The notes under the pieces were generated by a model. That model made no database searches. It was not told the DNA's origin and saw only the letters and a program-made list of their open reading frames with translations. From Ga0077555 sp031367895 (GTDB lineage Bacteria; Pseudomonadota; Alphaproteobacteria; Rhizobiales; Hyphomicrobiaceae), in the NCBI GenBank assembly GCA_031367895.1, contig JANLQP010000045.1, forward strand, positions 1-17,866: a DNA stretch of 17,866 nt. The letters run 5' to 3'. Positions 8,166-14,855 of the stretch are shown here, in pieces. Positions within the stretch are counted from its first letter, which is position 1, and every line of letters begins with the position of its first letter. The position numbers and the translations under genes were made by a program.

Positions 8166-9752
8166 CTACTCCGCCGCTTGCTTCAGCGTGGGGGCGGCTG
8201 ACTTGACGTCGGCATCGACGTGGGCCTCGAACTTGGCGAAGTTCTTGTTGAACATGGCGACGAGGGCGCGTGCCTGCGTATCGTAGGCAATCTTGTCGGC
8301 CCAGGTCTCGCGCGGGTTCAGGATCTTCGCATCGACACCTTCGAGCGCCGTTGGCACCTCGAAGCCGAAGATCGGATCGATGCGCATCGGCTGGCCGCGC
8401 AGGGCGCCCGAAAGCGCCGCGTCGAGCAGCGCACGCGTCGCCTTGATCGGCATGCGGTGTCCGGTGCCGTACTTGCCGCCGGTCCAGCCGGTGTTGACCA
8501 GCCAGCAGTCCGAGCCGTGTGAGGCGATCAGCTTGCGCAGCATATTGCCGTAGACGCTCGGATGACGCGGCATGAACGGCGCGCCAAAGCAGGTCGAGAA
8601 CGTGGCTTGCGGCTCGTTGCCCATGCCCTTCTCGGTGCCGGCGACCTTGGCCGTGTAGCCCGAGAGGAAATGATACATCGCCTGGCTCGGCGTCAGCTTG
8701 GCGATCGGCGGCAACACACCAAACGCGTCGGCGCAGAGCATGACGATGTTCTTCGGATGCCCAGCCGTTCCAGTATCGCTGGCATTGGCGATGAATTCGA
8801 GCGGATAGGCCGAACGCGTGTTCTCGGTCAGCTTGCCGTCGTCAAAATCGGGCTCGCGGTTCCGACCGGTCAAAATCACGTTCTCGAGCACCGCACCGAA
8901 GCGGTTCGAGGCGTCCCAGATCTCAGGCTCCGCTTGTTTCGAGAGGCGGATCGTCTTGGCGTAGCAGCCGCCCTCGAAATTGAAGACGCCGTTGTCGGAC
9001 CAGCCGTGCTCGTCGTCGCCGAGCAGGACGCGTTTCGGATCAGCCGAGAGCGTCGTCTTGCCCGTGCCGGAGAGGCCGAAGAAGATCGCCGACTGGCCTT
9101 CATGCGAAACGTTTGCCGAGCAGTGCATCGGCATCACGCCGTGCTCCGGCATGAAGTAGTTGAGGAACGAGAACACCGATTTCTTGGTCTCGCCGGCATA
9201 GGACGAACCGCCGATCAGCACGAGGCGGCGGACGAAATCGCAGGCGATTACGGTTTCCGAACGGCAGCCGTGGCGGGCCGGATCGGCGCGGAAGCTCGGC
9301 AGGTTGACGACCGTGAATTCCGGCGTAAATCCAGCGAGATCCTTGGCGTCCGGACGGCGCAGCAGATGGCGGATGAACGCCGCGTGCCACGCGTACTCGG
9401 TGAAGATCCGGGCCTGCAGCCGATGGCCCGCGTCGGCACCGGCATAGAGGTCCTGCACGTACATTTCGCGCGCGCGGGCATGCGCCTGGAAATCGGCGTA
9501 CAGCACGTCGAACTGCGCCTGGGTGATGGACTTGTTGTTGTCCCACCAGATCTGTTTCTCGGTTACCTCGTTGCGGACCGTGAACTTGTCCTGCGCCGAA
9601 CGGCCGGTATGCGTTCCGGTCTCGACGACGAAAGCGCCGGTCGATGCCAAGCGCCCCTCGCCCTTTCGGACGGCATGTTCCAGCAGCTCGATGTGGCCGA
9701 GGTTCTGGATGACTTTACCTGGAACGCTCAGCGAGAAGGGGTCATTAGCCAT
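8166..9752 (-). CDS. pckA: Phosphoenolpyruvate carboxykinase (ATP)
   Basis: Gluconeogenic enzyme converting oxaloacetate and ATP to PEP, CO2 and ADP; 528 residues, matching the ATP-dependent family. Seen: THTGRSAQDKFTV near residue 50, the P-loop GLSGTGKTTLSAD (from about residue 226), LLGDDEHGWSD (metal/nucleotide site, about 250) and NTGWTGGKYGTGHRMP in the C-terminal half. The frame is open to 9857, but ATG 9752 begins the family N-terminus (MANDPFSLSVPGK). Upstream in-frame codons offer no alternative start, and the ribosome site is weak. In many rhizobia pckA sits beside the chvI/chvG two-component genes; those are not next to it here. Confidence 0.96.
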   Translation of the reverse strand: MANDPFSLSVPGKVIQNLGHIELLEHAVRKGEGRLASTGAFVVETGTHTGRSAQDKFTVRNEVTEKQIWWDNNKSITQAQFDVLYADFQAHARAREMYVQDLYAGADAGHRLQARIFTEYAWHAAFIRHLLRRPDAKDLAGFTPEFTVVNLPSFRADPARHGCRSETVIACDFVRRLVLIGGSSYAGETKKSVFSFLNYFMPEHGVMPMHCSANVSHEGQSAIFFGLSGTGKTTLSADPKRVLLGDDEHGWSDNGVFNFEGGCYAKTIRLSKQAEPEIWDASNRFGAVLENVILTGRNREPDFDDGKLTENTRSAYPLEFIANASDTGTAGHPKNIVMLCADAFGVLPPIAKLTPSQAMYHFLSGYTAKVAGTEKGMGNEPQATFSTCFGAPFMPRHPSVYGNMLRKLIASHGSDCWLVNTGWTGGKYGTGHRMPIKATRALLDAALSGALRGQPMRIDPIFGFEVPTALEGVDAKILNPRETWADKIAYDTQARALVAMFNKNFAKFEAHVDADVKSAAPTLKQAAE

Positions 9753-10055
9753 TGTCGAGCTGCCCGTTAGAAGCTTGAGATCTGATGGTTTGCCGCCGGC
9801 CGGTACAAACCGCGGATGGCCGATTGAGTGCGCTTGCCACAGGACCGATTGCGTCAAAGCAAGAGTTAAGCGGTGCTATAGGCAAGCCTTGTTCCGCAAG
9901 GCCGCCAAGAGTCGCACCGTTTTGACAGTGCCGTGGGATCTTGAGTACCGCAAGCCGCTCGCTCGCACCAGAACAGCCACGAAAGATGTTTTATGCCAAG
10001 TGTCTACCCCATTGGTGGCGGCAGCTGCAACTGGCTTGGCACGCGCGTCGCGCTC
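9753..10055. other. Intergenic region upstream of pckA
   Basis: No supported gene. It must contain the pckA promoter (minus strand), but I could not find a -35/-10 pair with correct spacing. A TTGACA occurs at 9922-9927 on the plus strand without a matching -10. Open frames crossing the region are continuations of pckA shadows. Confidence 0.5.
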
Positions 10056-10086
10056 TTGACATGAACGCCGTTCGCTCTCATATCAT
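10056..10086 (+). promoter_or_regulatory. Candidate sigma-70-type promoter
   Basis: TTGACA (10056-10061) and TATCAT (10081-10086) are separated by 19 nt, slightly longer than ideal. They lie 38 bp upstream of the small gene at 10124. Placement fits its promoter, and the -10 overlaps an inverted repeat. Confidence 0.45.
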
Positions 10087-10107
10087 TGCAAATGATCGTC
10101 GTTCATT
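10082..10107. promoter_or_regulatory. Overlapping inverted repeats, operator candidate
   Basis: ATCATT-GCA-AATGAT (10082-10096) is a perfect inverted repeat. Its right arm also pairs as AATGA with TCATT at 10103-10107 across 7 nt. The three half sites overlap the predicted -10 and start region, where a repressor would act. The motif family is not recognised. Confidence 0.4.
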
Positions 10108-10123
10108 TTGAGGAGTAACGGAA

Positions 10124-10312
10124 ATGATCAGGTCTTGGTTCAAGCGAACCGCCGAACGGTTGCTCGGTCCGGTTGCGCGCGCAACTGAGCTGCTTGCGGA
10201 TGAAGAAGCCCTGCTGGCGCTTCCGCCACGGGCGATCGAAAGTATGACGCGACGTGATCGCGAGCTGTTTGGGGGGGCACGGTCGGTCGTTTGTCGACGG
10301 CGACGTGCGTGA
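10124..10312 (+). CDS. Small hypothetical protein, possibly frameshifted
   Basis: A 62-codon frame starting MIRSWFKRTAERLLGPVARA, preceded by GAGGAG with an 8-nt spacer and by a candidate promoter with an operator-like repeat. The first 48 residues look like a real, helical, charged protein (LLADEEALLALPPRAIESM). The last residues, after ELFGG, turn into an Arg-rich tail (CRRRRA). That change occurs at a run of seven G at 10271-10277. One extra G would give a longer C-terminus of third-position GC-rich codons ending at a TAG near 10340. I do not recognise the family. It could be an intact short protein, a decayed gene or a sequencing-length error in the G run. Confidence 0.5.
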   Translation: MIRSWFKRTAERLLGPVARATELLADEEALLALPPRAIESMTRRDRELFGGARSVVCRRRRA

Positions 10313-10423
10313 TCACGAAAATTTTGTTCCGTGGCTAGGCAACCCTAGGCTAGATACGATACGGGGAGGGCGTCTGATCAAGGGCGTGTCATCCCGCAGG
10401 TGGGACTTTCACAGGGAATCTCC

Positions 10424-10876
10424 ATGAAAAGGTCGAGTTTGCTGGCCGGTCTGTCGCTCGCGGCAGCTTTGGCGGTTGTCGCTTCTGGCGTATCGGCGCA
10501 GGATCCGATCGCCAAGCGGAAAGAAATCATGAAGGGGGTCGGCGCTGCAGCCAAGGCATCGAACCAGATGATCAAGGGCGAAATCGCCTATGACGCGAAA
10601 GCAGCCGCGGATTCGATGACCAAGGTCGCGAGCAGTGTGCCGGAATTGGTGAAGCTGTTCCCGAAGGGCTCCGAGACGGGTGGCGAGACGACCGCGTCGC
10701 CAAAAATCTGGGAAACTTTCAAGGACTTCGAAGATAAGGCAACCGGATTGGCAACGGCGGCTGCAGCTGCCGCAACCGAGGCCGCAAAAGGCCCTGACGC
10801 CTTCAAGGCCGCGTGGGGTGCCGTCGGCGGGACCTGCAAGGGTTGCCACGAGGTCTACCGGATTCAGAAGAAGTAA
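10424..10876 (+). CDS. Class II cytochrome c (c'/c556 family)
   Basis: A periplasmic four-helix-bundle heme protein of 150 residues. Seen: signal peptide MKRSSLLAGLSLAAALAVVA with cleavage near VSA/QDP, and the single heme site CKGCH close to the C-terminus (GGTCKGCHEVYR), as class II cytochromes require. The N-terminal helix reads IAKRKEIMKG. By my alignment from memory its Met falls where five-coordinate cytochromes c' have a non-ligating residue, so a six-coordinate c556-like heme is more likely. ATG 10424 is preferred over 10400 because the signal peptide starts there; the ribosome site is weak. Role: small electron carrier or NO-binding protein. It appears monocistronic, with a hairpin 25 bp after its stop. 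Confidence 0.92.
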   Translation: MKRSSLLAGLSLAAALAVVASGVSAQDPIAKRKEIMKGVGAAAKASNQMIKGEIAYDAKAAADSMTKVASSVPELVKLFPKGSETGGETTASPKIWETFKDFEDKATGLATAAAAAATEAAKGPDAFKAAWGAVGGTCKGCHEVYRIQKK

Positions 10877-10901
10877 CAGCCCGCGATAACGTTGTGATCG
10901 A

Positions 10902-10929
10902 GAGAGGGGATGCCAACGCGTCCCCTCTC
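10902..10929 (+). terminator. Terminator hairpin after cytochrome c gene
   Basis: GAGAGGGGA (10902-10910) pairs perfectly with TCCCCTCTC (10921-10929) around a 10-nt loop, followed by GTGTTT. It begins 25 nt after the cytochrome stop codon. Its CCCCTCTC arm resembles the hairpin at the left window edge. Confidence 0.75.
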
Positions 10930-10992
10930 GTGTTTGGAGCAATGGATCGAGCCCAACCGGCGACCCAGCGAAACCGTGCATAGAATTGTCCG

Positions 10993-11109
10993 ATGCCGTG
11001 GCAACAAAAACTTCGAGAGGCCTGGGCCTGCCCGACGTGCCGGTTTTATCGGCGCGGAGCCTTGCTGCTGGCGCTGGTGTTCGTGGCGTCAAAATGGTTC
11101 GCCGGGTGA
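10993..11109 (+). CDS. Candidate 38-residue membrane peptide with CPTC motif
   Basis: ATG 10993 opens a 38-codon frame, MPWQQKLREAWACPTCRFYR, then a hydrophobic helix GALLLALVFVASKWFAG and a TGA at 11107-11109. The order is an amphipathic start, a CxxC pair, positive charges, then one membrane span, which is a coherent small-protein design with three Trp. No ribosome site is visible. A TAGAAT hexamer at 10981-10986 would place the transcription start on or next to the ATG, so it could be leaderless. The stop abuts the possible TTG (11110) of the following hydrolase, suggesting coupling. No family name can be given. A chance ORF remains possible. Confidence 0.45.
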   Translation: MPWQQKLREAWACPTCRFYRRGALLLALVFVASKWFAG

Positions 11110-11118
11110 TTGGCTGAC

Positions 11119-12024
11119 ATGACTCCGGTCCCCGGAACTGACGCTAGCGTCAGCCTCACTGACGGCAGACAAATAACCTACCGGCGCTATGGCCCGCCGG
11201 ACGGCTATCCGCTGCTCGCGCTGCACGGAACGCCCGGATCACGTTTGAAGTTCGCATCGTCCGAAGCTCACGCGATCAGGCTCGGTCTCAATGTCATCGC
11301 GATTGATCGCTGGGGCTATGGCGGCAGCGACGCGCACCGCACGCCGTCGCTCAGGGGGTTTGCGGACGATATCAGCCGGTTCGCCGATACTCTGGGTCTC
11401 GATCGGTTCGCAGTGCTCGGTGTTTCCGGTGGCGGTCCCTTTGCGGCAGCACTCGCGGCGTGCCTCGGGCGCCGCGTCGCGGCATTGGCATTGTTTGCAC
11501 CAGTCGGGCCGATAGCGGACGAGACGGACCGCGAGATCTCGACGTTCCATCGTTTTTGCTTCGGACCACTGGCCGCGAGCCCGCGTGTGGTGCGATTTGT
11601 GTTCTCAGGCTTCCGCTGGATGCTCCAGAAATCACCGGCGCGCGCGATGCGGATCGCGATGTCGCAGGTGCCACCGGCCGACAAGCGGATTCTTGCGACC
11701 GGCGAACACGAGGCACGACTCGCGCGCGCCTTCATCGAGGGGTTGCGGCCTGGACCGGAAGGACCGGTGATCGATCTCGGGATTTTCGGCCGGCCATGGG
11801 GCGTGCCTTTGAGCAATGCGACTACGCCCGCCCGCCTGTGGATCGGTACCGCCGACCTGAATGTGCCGATTTCGGCGGCGCATCGGTTGGCTACGCGCCT
11901 GCCCGGCTGCACGCTGACGACGTTACCCGACGAAGGGCATCTGTGGATCGCGCAGAACTACGGGCTGGTGCTCGATTGGGTCGCCGAAACGGCAAAGGGC
12001 GAAGCCGTGGCTCCGCCCCGATGA
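11119..12024 (+). CDS. Alpha/beta hydrolase
   Basis: A soluble alpha/beta hydrolase of about 301 residues. Seen: LLALHGTPGSRLKF (oxyanion HGTPG, about residue 40), AIDRWGYGGSD, nucleophile elbow GVSGGGPF (GxSxG, about residue 101), acid candidate IGTADLNVP and catalytic His in DEGHLWI. The set is complete, so the enzyme should be active; the substrate is unknown. The frame can start at TTG 11110, directly after the small upstream ORF's stop, or ATG 11119. Neither has a good ribosome site, which fits translational coupling to the upstream ORF. It is not closely similar in sequence to the other hydrolase in the window. Confidence 0.87.
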   Translation: MTPVPGTDASVSLTDGRQITYRRYGPPDGYPLLALHGTPGSRLKFASSEAHAIRLGLNVIAIDRWGYGGSDAHRTPSLRGFADDISRFADTLGLDRFAVLGVSGGGPFAAALAACLGRRVAALALFAPVGPIADETDREISTFHRFCFGPLAASPRVVRFVFSGFRWMLQKSPARAMRIAMSQVPPADKRILATGEHEARLARAFIEGLRPGPEGPVIDLGIFGRPWGVPLSNATTPARLWIGTADLNVPISAAHRLATRLPGCTLTTLPDEGHLWIAQNYGLVLDWVAETAKGEAVAPPR

Positions 12025-12043
12025 CCGTGCTGCGTCGAATGGC

Positions 12044-12277
12044 TCAGGCCGTCGCTCGCGTTCCGCTACCCGGCAGAAACCCGCGAACCCAGGCCGATCC
12101 TGACATTAGAGTATCCATAGCGCTGATCGTCGGCTTCTGCGCGGCCGGCAGCACCAGAACCGCGGTGCCCGGCGCCGGACGCACAACCACCGGAGCGTCA
12201 TCCGCCAGATCGTCCTCCATCGCCGCCATTGCGAAGCCCGCCGCCTTGGCCGCCATCTGCAGTTGTTCGATGCTCAT
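12044..12277 (-). CDS. Small hypothetical protein
   Basis: A 77-codon frame on the minus strand beginning MSIEQLQMAAKAAGFAMAAM, followed by an acidic stretch (EDDLADDA), a VVVRPAPGTAVLVLP segment and a Gly/Ser-rich end. GAGGG lies 8 nt before ATG 12277. A longer form from ATG 12361 also has GAGG at 7 nt, but its extra 28 residues (MSHQYICGYDPC...) come from less GC-rich DNA and look non-coding. No signal peptide, membrane span or known motif. It converges on the hydrolase with a 19-bp gap. Coding status is uncertain. Confidence 0.42.
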   Translation of the reverse strand: MSIEQLQMAAKAAGFAMAAMEDDLADDAPVVVRPAPGTAVLVLPAAQKPTISAMDTLMSGSAWVRGFLPGSGTRATA

Positions 12278-12584
12278 GACTAACGCCCTCACGTTTGTGG
12301 ACCGCCACATCCACGCCAACTCGCTGCACGGATCATATCCACAGATATATTGATGCGACATAAATGCGCCTCGTCAAGAAATTTCGGACGCATTTTTCCG
12401 AATAGTGCCAGCTGACAGATGTTCAGCGATGAACTCCGGTTAACCACGGCGCTGCATCGAAACATTGCTGCAGCGCAAGAGCTTCTCGCGCATAGAGCAG
12501 TTGTCACGCGCTCCAGTCTGCTATCAACGCGCGGCTGGGGCGGTGGTTCCAGAAAATCGGACACGTCTCGCCGTGGACTAAGCG
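12278..12584. other. Intergenic region upstream of tRNA-Gln
   Basis: No supported gene. The left third is noticeably AT-richer than its surroundings. A hairpin TTCGGA-cgcatttt-TCCGAA lies at 12383-12402, overlapping a second arm pair AAATGCG (12362-12368)/CGCATTT (12389-12395), so two alternative folds compete. Nothing ties these to a known element. Confidence 0.4.
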
Positions 12585-12613
12585 TTGCGGGCCGGGGCCC
12601 AAGTCGCTATGGT
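12585..12613 (+). promoter_or_regulatory. Candidate promoter of tRNA-Gln
   Basis: TTGCGG (12585-12590) and TATGGT (12608-12613) have an exact 17-nt spacer, and the tRNA 5' end follows 10 nt later. The hexamers are imperfect, but the spacing and position are ideal. Confidence 0.55.
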
Positions 12614-12623
12614 CCGCGCGCTT

Positions 12624-12698
12624 TGGGGCGTAGCCAAGTGGTAAGGCAGTGGATTTTGATTCCACCATGCGAAGGTTCGAACCCTTCCGCCCCAGCCA
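12624..12698 (+). tRNA. tRNA-Gln (anticodon UUG)
   Basis: A complete cloverleaf can be drawn. Acceptor TGGGGCG (12624-12630) pairs with CGCCCCA (12688-12694), with discriminator G and an encoded CCA at 12696-12698. The D-arm holds GGTAAGGC. The anticodon stem GTGGA/TCCAC encloses loop TTTTGAT with anticodon TTG. The T-arm is AAGGTTCGAACCCTT. U at position 1 and UUG anticodon are typical of tRNA-Gln. It lies 23 bp from the stop of the convergent enoyl-CoA hydratase. I saw no integrase or att-like duplication of its 3' end nearby. Confidence 0.97.
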
Positions 12699-12721
12699 GA
12701 CAAGACCAGAAATCCAGGCCC

Positions 12722-13525
12722 TCATACGCCTCGGAACACCGGATCGCGTTTCGCGGCGAACGCAGCCACGCCTTCCTTGTAGTCGGCGCTGGCCATTGCT
12801 TCGTCCTTGACCGCATGAATGGCGCCACTGCGCTCGGCCGTCTCCGCTCGCGCGATCGCCTCCAGGATCACCTTGGTGCCCTTGATCGTCAGCGGCGCCG
12901 ACGTGCGCATGCCGGCGGCCACTGTGCGGGCTGCGGCAAGTGCATCGCTGGTCGCGAGATGCGTCGCAAGGCCGATGTCATGCGCCTCGTTCGCGTCATA
13001 GCGGCGGCCGGTGAACAGCACTTCCTTGGCAGCGGCGACACCGACGGCATCGAACAGCGCGCGCGTCTCGACAACCCCGTAGACGTTGGAGAGCCGGGCA
13101 GCCGGAATCGCAAAGTAAGCGGACGGGTCGGCGACGCGGAAATCGCAGGCCAGCGCCAACCCGACACCACCGCCGAAGCAAGGCCCGGAAATCGCGGCAA
13201 TGGTCGGCTTCGGCGAACTGGCGATAGCGGTCTGGCAATGGTCGCCGGCTTCCTCGTAGGCGCGGCCGTCGGCAACGGTCGCGCGCACCGCCGGGAATTC
13301 CAGGATGTCGGCACCGGCCGAGAAGGCGCCGCCCGATCCCGTCAAAATGATCGCGCGAACGCTGGTGTCGGCACCGAGCCCGGCAAAGACGCGGGCCATC
13401 TCCCGCCACATGGCGAGCGTCATGGCATTGCGCCGCTTCGGCCGGCCGATGGTGACGACGGCAATCGCCGCATCGCTGCGATCAACGGAAATGTCGGTGG
13501 GCAGCAGCGCAATGGGTTCGGGCAC
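12722..13525 (-). CDS. Enoyl-CoA hydratase/isomerase family protein
   Basis: A crotonase-fold enzyme of 267 residues acting on acyl-CoA thioesters in fatty-acid or aromatic-acid degradation. Seen: GRPKRRNAMTLAMW, the CoA/oxyanion segment GGAFSAGADILEF (about residue 65-80), a second oxyanion GPCFGGGVGLALACDFRVAD (in part GGGVGLALACD), and ARLSNVYGVVET. In the usual hydratase the two catalytic acids lie near GGGCELA and the following P-E-..LG block; here the second position reads RLSNVYG, so the exact chemistry is uncertain. GTG 13525 is chosen because GAGGAG lies 6 nt upstream. The longer frame to 13591 adds an atypical N-terminus. It diverges from the binding-protein/SDR pair, which may serve the same pathway. 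Confidence 0.9.
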   Translation of the reverse strand: MPEPIALLPTDISVDRSDAAIAVVTIGRPKRRNAMTLAMWREMARVFAGLGADTSVRAIILTGSGGAFSAGADILEFPAVRATVADGRAYEEAGDHCQTAIASSPKPTIAAISGPCFGGGVGLALACDFRVADPSAYFAIPAARLSNVYGVVETRALFDAVGVAAAKEVLFTGRRYDANEAHDIGLATHLATSDALAAARTVAAGMRTSAPLTIKGTKVILEAIARAETAERSGAIHAVKDEAMASADYKEGVAAFAAKRDPVFRGV

Positions 13526-13531
13526 GGGCAA

Positions 13532-13537
13532 CTCCTC
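13532..13537 (-). promoter_or_regulatory. Shine-Dalgarno site fixing a GTG start
   Basis: On the minus strand this reads GAGGAG, six bases before GTG 13525-13523, and decides the start of the enoyl-CoA hydratase family gene. Confidence 0.75.
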
Positions 13538-13789
13538 GGGGTTCGCTGGGCAGGGGATGGACCACGAATGCTCGGGTCCGATGGCAATCACGTTTCAGCC
13601 CCGAGCTTACACCTGTTGCCTTGTTTGGCGATCGTGCTGTCTGCGCAAGGCGAGTTCACATCCCTCGCCGGCATAATCCCTCGTGGAGAGACGCGCGCTT
13701 GCTTGCCACAGGCCCGGCATCATTCCATGTTGGGTTGGCGACGCTCGATCAACCAGCGAGCTCTGCACGAGCACGTGGGAGGAACGCCG

Positions 13790-14791
13790 ATGAAGTCTCT
13801 CAAGATCGCAATCGCGGCCAGTCTGCTGGCGATGGCGACCGCAACGTCCGCTTTCGCCGAAACGGACATGATCCGCATCACCAAGCAACCGGGCGCCCTC
13901 TACGCACCTGTGATCATGCTGGAGCAGCAGAAGATCCTGGAGAAGCATCTGGCGGCCAAGGGGCTTGGCGCACCGAAAATCGAATGGGTGACCGTGATGA
14001 GCGGCGGCGCGGCCAATGACGCGCTCCTCGCCAACGGCATCGACATCGTGGTGAGCGGCGTTTCGAACATGCTGCTGCTCTGGGGCAAGACCAATGGCGA
14101 CGTGAAAGCGATCACCGGCCTTTCGGGGCTGCCGTTCAAACTCGTGACGCGCAATCCGAACATCAAGACGATCAAGGATTTCACGCCCAACGACCGCATC
14201 TCGCTGCCGACGATCAAGATGTCGATGCAGGCCATCACGCTCGGCATCGCGCTGCAGAAGGCCTGGGGCGACGACAAGGCAAACGAGAAGCTGCTGACCA
14301 ACCAGGTGCAGATGGGGCATCCGGATTCGCTCGGCGCCCTGCTCAATCCTGGCCACGAGGTGACAAGCTCGTTCATCGCATCGCCGTTCCAGGAGATCGC
14401 GCTGAAGAATCCCCAGATCAGGGAAGTGCTGAACTCCATGGATGCGCTCGGCGGCGCAGCGCACGTCGGCCTGATCTATTCGACGAAGAAGTTCACCGAG
14501 GCCAATCCCAAAACGGTCGAGGCTTTCATTGCAGCCTACGATGAAGCATGCGAGTCGTTGAAAAAGAACCCGAAGGCGGCAGCCGAACTCTATCTCTCGG
14601 TGACCAAGGAGAAGGTGACGGTCGACGAGTTGGCCGGGCTGTTCACGCAGCCGGGTGCCATCTATCAGGCCGCGCCCGTGCGCACGATGGTTTACGCCAC
14701 CTACATGCACAAGGCCGGCTTCATCAAGACCGAGCCTAAGAGCTGGAAGGACTACTTCTTCCCGTTCATCCACAACCGCGAAGGCAGCTGA
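13790..14791 (+). CDS. ABC transporter substrate-binding protein, NitT/TauT type
   Basis: A periplasmic binding protein of 333 residues with an SsuA/THI5-like fold, the class that serves nitrate, sulfonate, taurine and aromatic-acid importers. Seen: signal peptide MKSLKIAIAASLLAMATA with cleavage near SAFA/ETDM, then MIRITKQPGALYAPVIMLEQ, VMSGGAANDALLANGIDIVV, the LPTIKMSMQA ligand-site stretch and TVEAFIAAYDEACE near the end. GGGAGG lies 7 nt before ATG 13790. No permease or ATPase is beside it. The next gene, 64 bp on and probably co-transcribed, is an SDR. An acyl-CoA enzyme lies divergent, hinting at an organic acid ligand, which is inference. Confidence 0.92.
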   Translation: MKSLKIAIAASLLAMATATSAFAETDMIRITKQPGALYAPVIMLEQQKILEKHLAAKGLGAPKIEWVTVMSGGAANDALLANGIDIVVSGVSNMLLLWGKTNGDVKAITGLSGLPFKLVTRNPNIKTIKDFTPNDRISLPTIKMSMQAITLGIALQKAWGDDKANEKLLTNQVQMGHPDSLGALLNPGHEVTSSFIASPFQEIALKNPQIREVLNSMDALGGAAHVGLIYSTKKFTEANPKTVEAFIAAYDEACESLKKNPKAAAELYLSVTKEKVTVDELAGLFTQPGAIYQAAPVRTMVYATYMHKAGFIKTEPKSWKDYFFPFIHNREGS

Positions 14792-14855
14792 TCCGTTCGA
14801 GCACTGTTCGCGCCGACTGGCACCCATCGATCGAAACACAAACGGAGACTGACAC

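Noticed and set aside
8562..9770. 402-codon plus-strand frame opposite pckA
   Set aside because: Antisense shadow of an unmistakable PckA.
9922..9950. TTGACA at 9922 as a plus-strand promoter
   Set aside because: No -10 element at an acceptable spacing and no gene that it would serve.
12624..12698. tRNA-Gln as an integration site for a genomic island
   Set aside because: No integrase gene and no repeat of the tRNA 3' end were seen within the window.
12419..13789. Long N-terminal extension of the frame that ends with the NitT/TauT-type binding protein
   Set aside because: It would run through the tRNA-Gln gene and antisense to the enoyl-CoA hydratase. The signal peptide and ribosome site place the true start at 13790.
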